From Henricia sp. BOLD:AAB3569 (taxonomy: Eukaryota > Echinodermata > Asteroidea > Spinulosida > Echinasteridae), in NCBI GenBank assembly GCA_037783545.1, contig JBBELK010000093.1, positions 1,550,001 to 1,614,000 on the forward strand: DNA of 64,000 nucleotides, read 5' to 3'. The notes under the pieces are model-generated. The model had not been told where the DNA came from. It did not search any database and saw nothing but the letters and a program-made list of their open reading frames with translations. Made by a program: the position numbers and the translations under genes. Positions 1-12,600 of this stretch are shown here, piece by piece (the stretch's first letter is position 1; the number at the start of each line of letters is the position of its first letter).

Positions 1-172
1 GTGGTTTTGGGGCGAAATGACTGCAAACCCTTTTTTTGACTGTTTTCTCAAATGTTAGACGAAGTACGGAGCTGGTTTCTGCTCAGGTTGGTTTTAGTCA
101 TGCATATCTTCAATCACACAGGGGGATAAAACTATTTGTAACAGTTTACCAATCATGTATACTGTCTTTAAG
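1..172. mobile_element. TTCGCCC-family MITE, cut by window start
   Basis: Matches the right part of the copies at 29922 and 48533 (gaagtacggagctggtt, aatcatgtatactg) and ends in ctttaa. Confidence 0.65.
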
Positions 173-194
173 TATTTATCAGGTATGAATAAGT

Positions 195-386
195 GATTAT
201 TTTTAGGGATTATGACCCAGGGACCGCCGGGGTGAATAAATTTAAAACAAATGTGGACAAATGTCCATAAGTTTGGGAAATCTGGATGCATTGAAAAGCA
301 ACTTGGCTCCACTGGGATTCGAACCGCAGACCTTCTGCTTAACGTGCAGATGCCCTACTAATTGAGCTATGAAGCCAACTGGTGGT
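195..386 (-). mobile_element. tRNA-derived SINE, family B
   Basis: On the minus strand a cloverleaf-like head has pairing GGCTTCA/TGGAGCC ends, an A box TAGCTCAATTAGTAGGGC and a B box GGTTCGAATCC. The anticodon loop reads ACGTTAA (GTT, Asn-like). Body continues CATCCAGATTTCCCAAAC. Confidence 0.75.
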
Positions 387-603
387 CTCAAATCATGGTA
401 TTTCAAAAATATTGAAATAAATTTTAAAATCTTTCTTGGCCTTTAAAAAGTACAAATTCATACATTTTATGGACAATTCAGACATCCCACAGACATTTTG
501 AAGAATTTGAGAATTGCAGTGAGGAAAAAAAATGTATTTTGTTTAAAACCGTTTAAAACCTCGAACAAGTATTTTCAACATCTCTTTATTCTGCTCCCTA
601 CAG

Positions 604-634
604 ATGATGAAGAAGATGAACTGTCTCTTGGAAA
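604..634 (+). CDS. ANKRD26: exon 1 of window (31 bp)
   Basis: Acceptor ctacag, donor gtgagt. Needs one base from an upstream exon and leaves two. Reads DDEEDELSLGK, acidic. Confidence 0.7.
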
Positions 635-3600
635 GTGAGTTTTAAGAATGAGTCTGTGCATTATAAAGCTTACAAGAAGGCCTGTTCAAATATTGGCGTC
701 AAGCGTAATGCTCTGATGATTTAATACAAGTTCAAAAGTGCTTTAGTGTGTTAATAATCGGTGCTATTTTCTGAAACATTTCTGAGTAATTAATACATGT
801 TATACATGTACAATGTATATTCATTCTTTTTAAGTGAGACATCAACGAAAAAAATAGACTAACTTTAGTTATCAAACACTTACTGTAAATATTTCAAATT
901 ATATGCGATCCGCCAATGATTCAACTCACAGCAAGGCGCAAAACTGGCCATATAAAAATTGCATTTTTCACAGGGTTGCTGATGTCTAAAATATATTTTT
1001 CGTTAAAATAAAGTAAATGCTTTTAAAATTCATTCGGAGAAAAAACAAATGGAATTTGCTGAGAACCACGGAGAATATAACTTTAAGCTTTACTGCATCA
1101 ATAAACAGCGGTGGACCACAGGTTTATAGAATGAAAAAAGTAAAAAAGTAAGGCATCAGGGCAACCTGGACGTTAACAAGTACACCACTGCCAAAATCAC
1201 TAAAGAATTATAAGGGATGGCAAAGATTGAATAGGATATGCAAAACCCAGCGACAAAACTTGAAAAAGTTAGCCCAACGTTTTCAAGTTTAGCTGCGCAT
1301 ATGCGCAAACCGTGACACAGCCCCTTTAAGCTACTCTGAAAAAATTTGAGCTTGTTCTGTATAAACGATCCTGTTCATAAATTCTAACAAACTGCTTTCA
1401 CAAACTGCCTGTTTTTGTTTGTTTCAAAGGGATTCCTTTGCTGAAGATTCTTGGGGAGGATCGGCATCTGAACCTGAAGAGCCCATCAAACCTAAGCCAA
1501 AAGTACGTCAGAATTTGTATCTTTTTAAATTGGGAAAAGTAACAGTTCTTTTAGAATCAAATTGTCAACTCAAAATGTGCAGTTACCCCTTGAATGATAT
1601 AAAATCACAGGCTGCTCATAAACCTTACAAAGCAACGATGTAACTGTGTATTAGTAAAAATAAATAAAAAATTATACAAGATAAAAAAAAGTATGGATCT
1701 TTTCATCTTACCACTCAACCATGCAGCCCTAGTTTGGTATAATAATGCACGGTGCTTCTCTTGCCCTTCACTTAGCTTTTGACCAAATTCAAGCAGCATG
1801 TCTGTGATGGGAGGTTTTTATTTCAACTCTTGACAGTAAAACTTAATGCATGCTGATAACAAATATTGGAATAAAATTGAGTACAAAAATAATGATTTTA
1901 CCCAATAATGATTTCATTGTTCACCCCCGAAGTCTCTCTGTCTCTTCCATTTTTTTTTATTCTAGGTGTCAAAGGCAGTCAAACTTAACAAGTTTGTTGT
2001 TGAGTCGGATAATGATTCAGGTACGTTTCTCATTTATTTATATGAAAGAATGATGGATTTTTCCAAACAAGAAACACTGGTTTACAAATGCTCTGTGATA
2101 TTTTAAATGCATTACTGAACCCACAGGACATTCAGCTTTAAATTCTATCCAATCCCATCCATCCCATGGAGCAAGTGACAGTATGATTCACCTGGCCTTA
2201 AATAAGTTACCCTTGGGTTTTATCGTCAGAGCCCAATTTCTTGGAGCAGTTGAAGGCAGAGGCTCGTCAGCAATGCCCGCGCGCCAAATTCGTGCCACGA
2301 AATACGCAGCTCCATGCCTTTGCTATGGAGCTGCGTAATTCGTGGCACGAATTTGGCACGCGCGCATTGCTGTCGAGCCTGTGCCTTTAAGCCCTTGGCT
2401 CGGCAATTAAATATACAGTTTAAAACCAATCAACCATAAATTTATTCCCATTTTCTTCGTAAAGTTGTAGAAAGGTTAATCACCAAATATCCAATAAAAA
2501 TTGACAAATTGTAAAATTATCTGAAAGGAATTTGTCAAAATAAACTGTATAATTAAACCTGTTAGTCCTCATCAGAGTGCTCTAAAATGCCCTGTAGCTT
2601 TCTCCTTAAAATACCCCAAACTCCATCAGTGAAATTAACGTTTTTGCTAATGCACCCACAATTATTGGGCATGTACTCGTAGCTTAACTCATCCTGTTTC
2701 AAATCTTGTGTTCAGTAAAAAGGGTGTCTACTAATGGATAACTTTTTTTAATTTTTACATTGACAAGGAACATTACTTAACTTTACCAAAAAGCTCTGAG
2801 AATGACACACTTGTTACCAGTGAGTGCTATTGGTTTAGGTTCAGGAATACTTTATTCGGGAAGAGTTTCTTAAGATCAATCTTCATAAGTGCTGATTATA
2901 ATTGTATTGTTTTCTGCAGTGTCTGAGCGATCAACAGTCTCCAGGTCCCGCATCCCCAGGGCAGTTTCCAAAGACAGTCTTGCCAGTGCAGCGAGCAAGC
3001 AATCTACGTCTCAAGCAAACCAAGAAAGCAGCAAAATCCCACGCCTATCTGCCAAATCAGCTGATCCCACTTCTGCCACCAAAAATCCCATTTCTGCCAC
3101 CAAAAATCCCACTTCTGCTACCAGTTCACCAGCAAAGGCCAAGTTAGTGAACAGTGGGGGAGGCCACTCTGCAATTAACGATGATGATCCCTGGGATGAC
3201 ACACCAACACCTACACCACGAAAAGACGATTCTGCAGCACCACATGAGCCTCGAAGCCGTGGTCTATCATATGGAGAAGTATGCTCTTGTGTTTTTAGCG
3301 AAGTAAAATTTTACACATAGTTTGTGATAGCTTGTAACAATTTATCACTTTATCACCACCCTTGGAAAATTGCTGGCAACTTATGAAGACAAGAACAAAA
3401 TAGTCCAACTTGTTCAATTGGACAAAATTTGGGGCCAGATATCTTGCCGAGTTTTTCTTGAATTGGATTAAAGATAATGAAATGACAACACCTTTTCTGT
3501 GTATTTTTGGTGGGACACCAAAAAGCAGATTTAGACAATCTGGAATTCACTTAGTTAAATATCATGGGTTGTTTGATAATTGTTCAATGTTCACATTCAG

Positions 3601-6600
3601 AGTGGCAGTGAATGGGATGACGATGATGACGTGCTTGGGGTGCTAGAAGGAACGTCTCCAGCAAAAACAGCAAATGTAAGTTTTAACCTAAACACGTACA
3701 ATTAAACACATGGAGTACCGTGGCCGAGTGGTTAGGGCCATTGACTCGCAATCATGGGTGAAAATGTGGGGTTGCGGGTTCGAATCCGGCTGCGGTACCT
3801 GTGTCCTTGGGCAAGGCACTCAACCACACTTGCTCCATCCTTCGGAAAGGATGTAAAGCCGTTGGTCCAGTGTGTTAGGTAATGGTAACGCACTCTAAAG
3901 ATCCCGGAGCATTCTTTCGTGAAGAGCAAGGGGATTTCCCGGTGTCTCTGGCCATTTCTAATTCTTCATGGGTTTCCTCACGCTTACGAGTGACAGTGCA
4001 ATGAGCACTATTGAGGAATCCTTGGTATGAATACCATAAATAATAATAATAATAATAATAATAATTTTAAAAACTATGAATTGCAGGATAGGGCGACAAA
4101 TCGTGTGTAAAAAAGGTATATTAGGGCGACCTGCTCAATAGGGCGACATTTTGGTGTCGCCCTAATATTTTTGAGTTTAAAATTAATTTTTTTAGGTCAA
4201 AAACAATTTTTTTTAGGTCGAGAACCATTTTTATGGGGACTGGAGCTGTTTCTCTTCGGTCTGGAAGCATCTCCGGAAGCTTTGGGTAAAAAAATAAGGT
4301 GTCATTTTGAGTCGAAATGTCGCCCTATTGCGTCATTCAGCGTTCTTTAAAGAACTCAGGGCGACAATTGGGGAAGCCTCTCCCCGGGGACCACCGAAAT
4401 TTCGGCAAGAATCACTCAAATTGACACCAAATTTCTCTACCCGAAGCTTCCAAAAATGGTTACAGACCTAAGAGAGACGGTTCTAGACCTAATAAAAATG
4501 GTTCTCGATTTTTAAAAAAATGGTTTTTGACCTAACAAAATGATTAAAAAAATAAATTATTAGGGCGACACCAAATTGTCGCCCTATTGAGCGAGTCGCC
4601 CTAATATAGCTTTTTTACACACAAATTGTCGCCCTATCCTAGCAAACAGAGTTTTTGTGCACTTGCCTGAGTCAACGAAACCAAAAATTCTCCAAAAGTT
4701 GTGTTTGTTCTTGAGTGGCCATGATATCATTGGTTTTTGCTACACTTGTATTAAATAAGTGTGCATATTCAAATAATTGATTCATCACTCACTTGCACAA
4801 CAAATACTTCTATAGACCTTTATCACGGTGCGGCCATCTTCCCTTTTCCCCTATTAAAATGAACGTAACCAAAGCGAGGCTTGCAGAAAAAATAGTTTGG
4901 CCCCGTGTTGAAAATGTTCATTGTGTGATTCACAATGACATGCGCGCAGCGCGATTAAGAAAACGCGCAAAACAACAACCGAATATTGCACGCACTATCG
5001 AGTGGTCACGCAGACGCACCATGATCGTGCCCAACACGTACTATGGGGAACAAGACAAAGATGGACGCACCGTGATAAAGGTCTATTGTTCCAAAATCTG
5101 TAAAGAGTCTTTGAATTGTTCACCAGGCAACGTTTTAATGCTTTCGAATACACCACCAATTTCTTATTAATCAAATCTGAGTGACACTCATTTAGGGGTA
5201 CAAATCTAAATTTCATTGATTTCTGATCTGGTGTTGAGTGTGAGAATTATAAATTCAAATAATATTTGTTTCCTTCTTTGGCTAGGTTTTGAACACTCGG
5301 ACAGCAGTACCAAGTAAGTATGTACATGTAGTGTATACAAACATTTAATGGAACATGTGCAAATTATTTGGGTATGTCTTACGGAAATATTTGGGTCTAT
5401 GAAAAGGGAACATTGACTTGTGCATAATTAAAGAGACAGAGCCGTATTGTTTGGACACAACCTTAAGCCTGGTTCATACTTCACACAAACGTGAACGCAA
5501 ATGAGTAAAGGGGACAATTTGGCAACACAGACCATATTTTCCAGAAAATACCTTTGTCTGGTCTCAAAATAAAAGAAATAAGTTTAAGTTGTTCTGAAGA
5601 GATAACTAAGGGTTACAAATAGTGCCTTTCTAAAAACCCTGTGTACAAATTTCCAATATACGCTCGTAACCAGGATAGACAATTGTTACATTTTAGGCCT
5701 TTTTAGAAATGCATGTTGTCACACTATTTGTAACCCTTTTTGGGCCTAAGTTATCTCTTCAGAACAACTTAAACTTATTTCTTTTATTTTGAGACCAGAC
5801 AAAGATGTTTTCCTCGAAAATATGGTCTGTGTTGCCAAAATGCCCCCTTTACTGTGGAAAGACCCAGCTCTGAATCATTTCACATAGGGGAAGCAGTGCG
5901 CTTGAATTCCCATGGTGCATTTTGCAGATTGTGATATAAAATCCGCAGGGGTAGATAAGAAATTATCACATTGTATGTTGTCTTGGATCCACCAAGCTTA
6001 ATTGAAAAAAAAAGAAAAAAAGTATGCTATGTACACTGTCTTTGTTTTTGTCTACAGCCAAACCCCTCAGCCAGGAAGATAAGCAGAAAAGAAAAGGTGT
6101 GTTAGTAACAATGTTTGCTCTTTTTGTTGTCAATTTTGTTAAATCCCAACCCATGGTTAATAGAACAGTACTGGAGTGAATGATTCAGGGAACTTGGCTG
6201 TTGTTTCTTGGGTTCATGATATTCCAAGAAGACAAAAAAACAGACCACATATGTGCGGGATATCCCTTGAGGGAGGTTGCACAGTATTCAACAGATGCAG
6301 ATACGTTATAAGAAAACATGCAAGTCACAAGAGAAGCATTATGCAAGTCACAAGATATGGTAAACTTTCACAGAAAAATGTTCACTATTGATTGCTTTCC
6401 GTGACATAGAACATCCGGGAATGTTTGTTGGTCAACAGTCACGGCGTACACATGTGCGCCAATAGACGCACGTGAACACGCGTAAAAAATACTCGCCAGC
6501 GTATTTTCATTCGAAGATGCCGCACGCGCGCGTTGTGATACGTTCAAATTATTGAGCATGCACTCAGCTTGTAAACACGAAAGTGCTTCTACTTGATCGC

Positions 6601-9600
6601 GATTTTTAGCCTGAAGAAATACGTTTTTATCTTTATCGATACAACAGCCATGGCGCAACAACATAAAGCAAGGTTAAGCAACGGAGGTAAGTGCAACCAA
6701 TGCGCTTTTCTTGCTCTTTTTGCCGGTTATTACTCGAGCCATGTGGGTCATGAAAAATGCCCACCAAAATGGTGGATGGAAGGCGTGACGTCACCGGAAA
6801 GCAATCAATACACCAAATACTACAAAAAAGGACTAAAGTATAAAACAAATGACAAAAACATTGTACCCCATCCTTCTATGTGTGTGGGCACTAATAGGAA
6901 AAGTAAACTGGTTAGTGTGAACTCAACGCTTCAAACAGTGTGCTCTTTTCGTGACCTCTTGAGGATGAACAGAGCACACTATTTGAAATGTCAAATTCAC
7001 ACTAACCAGTTCTTTTCAGAACCACACATTTCCAAAAGAGATAGTTCACACGGTGCATCTGCAAACTCCTTGCATACATGTATCGATTTCCACCATGCAT
7101 AGCCTCAAGTCTTGCGTAAAAGGGGCAGTCAGAAAACACTATGCAGCAAGCAAGTAATCTACGTCTCAAGCAAACCAAGAAAGCAGCAAAATCCCACGCC
7201 TATTTGCCAAATCAGCTGATCCCACTTCTGCCACCAAAATTCCCATTTCTGCAAACTCTGTTTGTTTCATAAATTTATATCTCCAAAACTTGCCTGGATA
7301 TTTTTTTTTTTTACAATGCACTCCTGTTGATATGATTACTGAGCATGTCTGGTGAATAAATCATTGATTTATGGTATTGCATAACAAAGATATACACAAT
7401 TCTTATCCGTCTCACCCTGTATTTACGATGTTTGATTTCAGACGTTCTGAATGAGCTTGGAATGAGTGATGTTGAGGATAATGACGATGATTCTAGTGTC
7501 AACTTTACAGATGAAGAAGCCAAGAAAACCTCCAATTTAAAACAAAACACCAAGGTAAATTTCTGTTATTTGTTGACATTGACATTGATTTTGGTAATCT
7601 CGAAAATGAGAAATGTTCACAGATTTACACATAACTTACACAATATAAACATGATGACGGCAGTAAACTTCCCCTGAAATGGTTTTGTCTAAAGTGCTAT
7701 AGTTTTTGAGAAATGAGTAAAACAATTATTTTTCGTCTCGTGAGACGAAAATTCACTTCGCCCTGCACCACTTCGCCCTGCACCACTTCGCCCCAAAAGC
7801 CAACTTGCCCCAAAACCACTTCACCCTTACACTACCTCGTCCGCATGCCACTTTGCCCCAAAATACTTCGTGCACAGACCATGGTTCAGGGCGAAGTGGT
7901 TCGAGGCGAAATGGTTAGGGGCGAAGTGACCGTAAAGCTTTTTTTGACTGTTTTCTCAAAAGTTAGATGAAGTACGGAGCTGGTTTTTGCTCAGGTTGGT
8001 TTTAAACATGCATATATTCAATCACACAGGGAGATAAAACCATTTGCAACGATTTACCAATCATGTGTTCTGCCTTTAACCCTTCAGTGACCATAGCGGC
8101 CATAAGCAGCCTGAAGCTAGCCTTGTCCAAGGGCTATGAAATTGTGTGAATCCGTGAAGAATTTGCATGTATGCTATGCAGCGAAAGTGCGCCATCGCGC
8201 GGTGAATTGTAGCTAACTGCAAAATAGTCTGGTTACCGAAATATCTTAGAGTTCACCGCGCGATGGCGCACTTTCGCTGCATAGCATACATGCAAATTCT
8301 TCACGGATTCACATAATTTCATAGCCCTTGGACAAGGCTACCTGAAGCAGGCTCATTGCGGCACTGCACACTAATCAAACATGTTTGTTTTGTTTTTTAT
8401 TTCTACGTATTTTGGTGGCTCAGGTGAACCCCGTCATCAAGACTGAGGATACACAGACAACAAATGCAGCTAATGGCTTGGAAAATGGCGATGGTGATGA
8501 AGGTAATTATCCAGGTTTTTTACACGTGTTATCGTAGTATTTTTTTGTTATAGCCCTTGAACTAAGCTATACTAAATATTTTCTTGACTGCTAAACATGG
8601 GATAAAAGAAAAATCATATGGGCTCCATCAGGATTCGAACCCGAGTTGTGTACTCAAGCAACACCAAGAAAAACAAATTGGGTTCGTAGGGAAAACCTGA
8701 GGGGATTTACCTCTGTGCCGTATAGCTCAGCTGTAGAGTACCTTCCCAGAGAGTCAGTAGTATCGGGTTCAAATCCACATGAGCAAATATCATTCTTCTT
8801 GTTTGCCATGTTTGGCTGTTTGGTTTCAATGGTGACACCATACTTAATATTGCGTTCTTATTTTCTTTGTGATCGCATTTTTAGAAATTTTAGAAATTTT
8901 AGAAATTCCCAAAAGATACCTACCACAATGTTGTTTTTTTGTTTTTATTTATTTAATTTTATTTACCTTCCGCTTTTTTTGTCAAATCAACATATTGAAT
9001 AATACTAAACGTTTCTGTTCATCTCTTTTCTCTGCATGCAACAGAATCGGACTGGGACTCGGATGTAAGTGTGCTTTTACTTTTTTCACTTCGCTCTGTT
9101 TTGTTTATGTAACCAATGTTAAAGCTCATTTCCATTTACAATTGTTGTAAATTGTTGTAAATTGTTGTAAAATTTGTTTATCAACTACAGGATGATTTAC
9201 TGCCGTCTAATGCCTCCCATAACAAAGGTAAGATTTATCAAAAATATGCTGTAATTCAGTTCTAAAATGAGGTGGCTTGAGAAGTCAAAAGATATATTGA
9301 ATGCGTATGCGTACAGGGTGCGAGGGGGGAGGGTTGAAGCCGAGTACAGGGGGAGGGGGGTGGTCAGAAAGGTTGGCATTTCATGCGTACGTACTTTATG
9401 GACGGCCTCATAACCTCAAGTGGAAGTTTTGCTCTACGAGCATGTTTCTGCTAAGCACGTTAACTGTTTCTGAAACGCTTTGGAAACTGTATCTTTCCGT
9501 TTCCAGCTTTAAACGGTTATTTGCCGGAGCACAACGGTATTTTGCCAGTAGAAACGGCCAGTAACAGTTTTTAGTGGAGCGCGTTATTCCAACTACAACG

Positions 9601-12600
9601 GTAGTTCATCTGCGGTATGAACAGACAAGATATCGGGTACAGGTGTTGCGCACCACATCGGCAAAAACTGTTTAATGCCTGCGCTCCCAATAAAAACATG
9701 CTGTATTCTTCCCCCACCTCCCCACCCCCACCTCCCCACCCCCCTCCCATGCTTTTTTAATACTCCAGAGCGTGATCCAATTCCATCCCTCACGTGAGGT
9801 GACGGAAATTAAGAGACAAATGCCTTTCCTTAATCAATACAACAAATGAAAACTAAAGTAAACTTGTATGTTTACCTGCTACTGATACACACACCCAGTT
9901 TATCACATTGACTTTACAGTTTTATGCAGAAGTTGTTTTTATGCGTGAGGGACGGACAATCAATAAAATTGACAAAAACTACAATTTTTTACATGCATTT
10001 TCAACTATTTCTTGAAAATGTGATGGCACAGTGTGCCCAGCCAAATTTATTCTGTTAATGTTTGTAATATGATTATAAAATATGGACATTTCTTTACTGT
10101 TCGAGGTATTATTTTGATTAATTTAGGAAATTTTGAAATATTCATCCAGTGTTTACCAGTTTTAGATCACGCTCTCCACTCACATCCCTGTGATTAACAG
10201 ATTTGTGAGGAATAGCAAGGCCTTACAATGACCTTAATTGCATCGTTTTGTCCATTAGATGCATCCTTCCCCAAACTAGGAGACTCGGGAATCCTAAACC
10301 GATCATCCAACAGCCTGACAGCGACCAAGCCCAAGCTAGCTACCAATTCCCCCCTAGTCTCACCCCGTGTGGAGCGAAGACTACCCCCTACCCCTACCAT
10401 GAAACAGCCAGGGTCGGATGCTGAGGCGCTGGAGCAGGGGGCGGGGGCAGTATCGTCCACGGAGGGGAAGGAGGATGGCGGTGATCTTGATGAGGATGAG
10501 TGGGAGGATGAAGAAGAGGAGGAGAGTGAGTGGGAGAGAGCGAGAAGGGGAGCTCCAAAGGTGAGTCCTGTTACAAATCTATCCTTTTATTACTGTACTA
10601 AACTAAAAAGAAAATGCACATTTTTGACACTGGGTCTTTCTATAAATTAGGGGTTTATTTTCGGAGTCCCCTTTTCTGACATCTTGTTTTTGTACATTCA
10701 GGACACATTCTTTAAATACGTTCCATCTTAAAGAGTGAGTACATGAAGTATAGTTGAAAGCCATTTTAATAATTATTGTATGAAAAATAATACGTCGGGT
10801 GTAACGGGGGACACTAAGGCTGCGTTCAGGCGTGTACTCGTGTTAACACGAGTATACTCCTGCGTGCGCAAACGCCAAGATTAACGACACTCGGGTCAAT
10901 GAGAGAATGCTCTCGCTACTCCCCGACAAATGGGGAGTGTGCTCTTACTCCTGACGAGTGCCATTTTTTTTTACGAAGATGGCGGAATATGGGTGGGATT
11001 TTAGGTGAATTTGCTCAACGTGTCAACTGGTTAACTGAAACAACAACTCACTAAGGTTTGTTTTAGACGGCATCAAAGGTTCTCACGACTTACGGTCTGT
11101 ATTTTCTTCAGTTCCTTGTGAGCAGTGAAACAGCATTTTTTGTGCAGTCATGGCAAGAGACGGCCATCTTGACTGATGGCCATTCGTGCATGCGGACTGC
11201 GGACTTGCCATTCGCGTAATGTGACCCGAGTGCAATGCGCACGCATTACTCCGAAATATCGAGAACTGCACACCCGAACGCAGCTCGTATGTCACACTTT
11301 TGGACCCCTAATTTATAGAAAGACCCAGCTGCCAGTATTTGTAAATTGAATAGCCATCAAAGATCAGTGAAATTTCACACCATTCACGTAAGGCATTGTA
11401 AATTTCATCTGCACCAATGCATAGTTCCGACCTGTCAATCAAGCCGAACCCGCGTGAAAATTTTTGACCAATCTTGAACCACAACATAGTATGCAGACAG
11501 CGCCCACATAGGTCATAGTGCATCTGCTCATAAACAAAAAAAGCATGTGCTTAAAGTGCTTGGCCGAACAGTTTAATGCGGTGATCCGAGTGAATTTTGG
11601 TTTTCAGTGTCGGGCAATTCGCTATTCAAAGGTAAGAAAGCGCGTATTTTATGAATATATGACATCCCTATATGACTGGTCCTTTACTCAGTGTGTGCTA
11701 AGATAACTGTCGACCCTAAAACATGACTGAGTCTTTCCACGGTAAAGGGGGCATTTTGGCAACACAGACCATATTTTCGAGGAAATACATGTACCTTTGT
11801 CTGGTCTCAAAATAAAAGAAATAAGTTTCAGTTGTTCTGAAGAGATAACTTAGGATCAAAAAGGGTTTATAAAAACCCTGTATACAAATTTCCAATATAC
11901 ACGCGTAACAGGGACAGACACTTGTGTTACATTTTAGGCTGTCCCGGTTACGAGCATTTATTGGAAATTTGTACACAGGGTTTTTAGAAAGGCATGTTGT
12001 CTCACTATTTGTAACCTTCTTTGGGCCTAAGTCATTTCTTCAGAACAACTGAAACTTATTTCTTTTATTTTGAGACTAGAAATAGGTATTTCCTCGAAAA
12101 TATGGTCTGTGTCGCCAAAATGCCCCCTTTACTGTGGAAAGACCCATACGTACATTTGAGTTTTCTCCAATGAATCTGTGCTTTCCCCATTGCTTCGTGC
12201 GTTGTATGTTGCCATTTTTGCGATGGCTTGTGAGGCATAGTAACAGTGGGGTTAATTGGACAATCTCGGAACTATGTATTGTCTAGGCTTGTGACCTTGT
12301 TGGGTCTGCCAAACATGTGTTTAGTGGCTTTTAGGAATATCTCATAAAATCTCAGAAGACAGTACATGTACGTTGTAGGTACGTGTTTTTTTTTTGTTTT
12401 TTTTTCATTTTTTTTTTTGTATTTTTTTTGTAAATTGTTATTTTATTTTATCTTTTAAACTTTAAACTTGGCAGCCTTTAGACTGAATTGACCGTATTCC
12501 TGAACGTGTGAGGGCGCTGCCGCACAAACACATAGGGATCGTCCAGTCCAGCGTATATCTAAGTCCGTGGTGATGTGCCATTCAATAACAGTCCTCTCTT

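Noticed and set aside
2902-3147. Second reading frame over exon 4
   Set aside because: Alternative frame of a Pro/Ser-rich exon; the other frame alone fits both neighbouring phases.
6593-7102. 169-codon frame on +
   Set aside because: Lies across a MITE and an inverted repeat; composition and context are non-coding.
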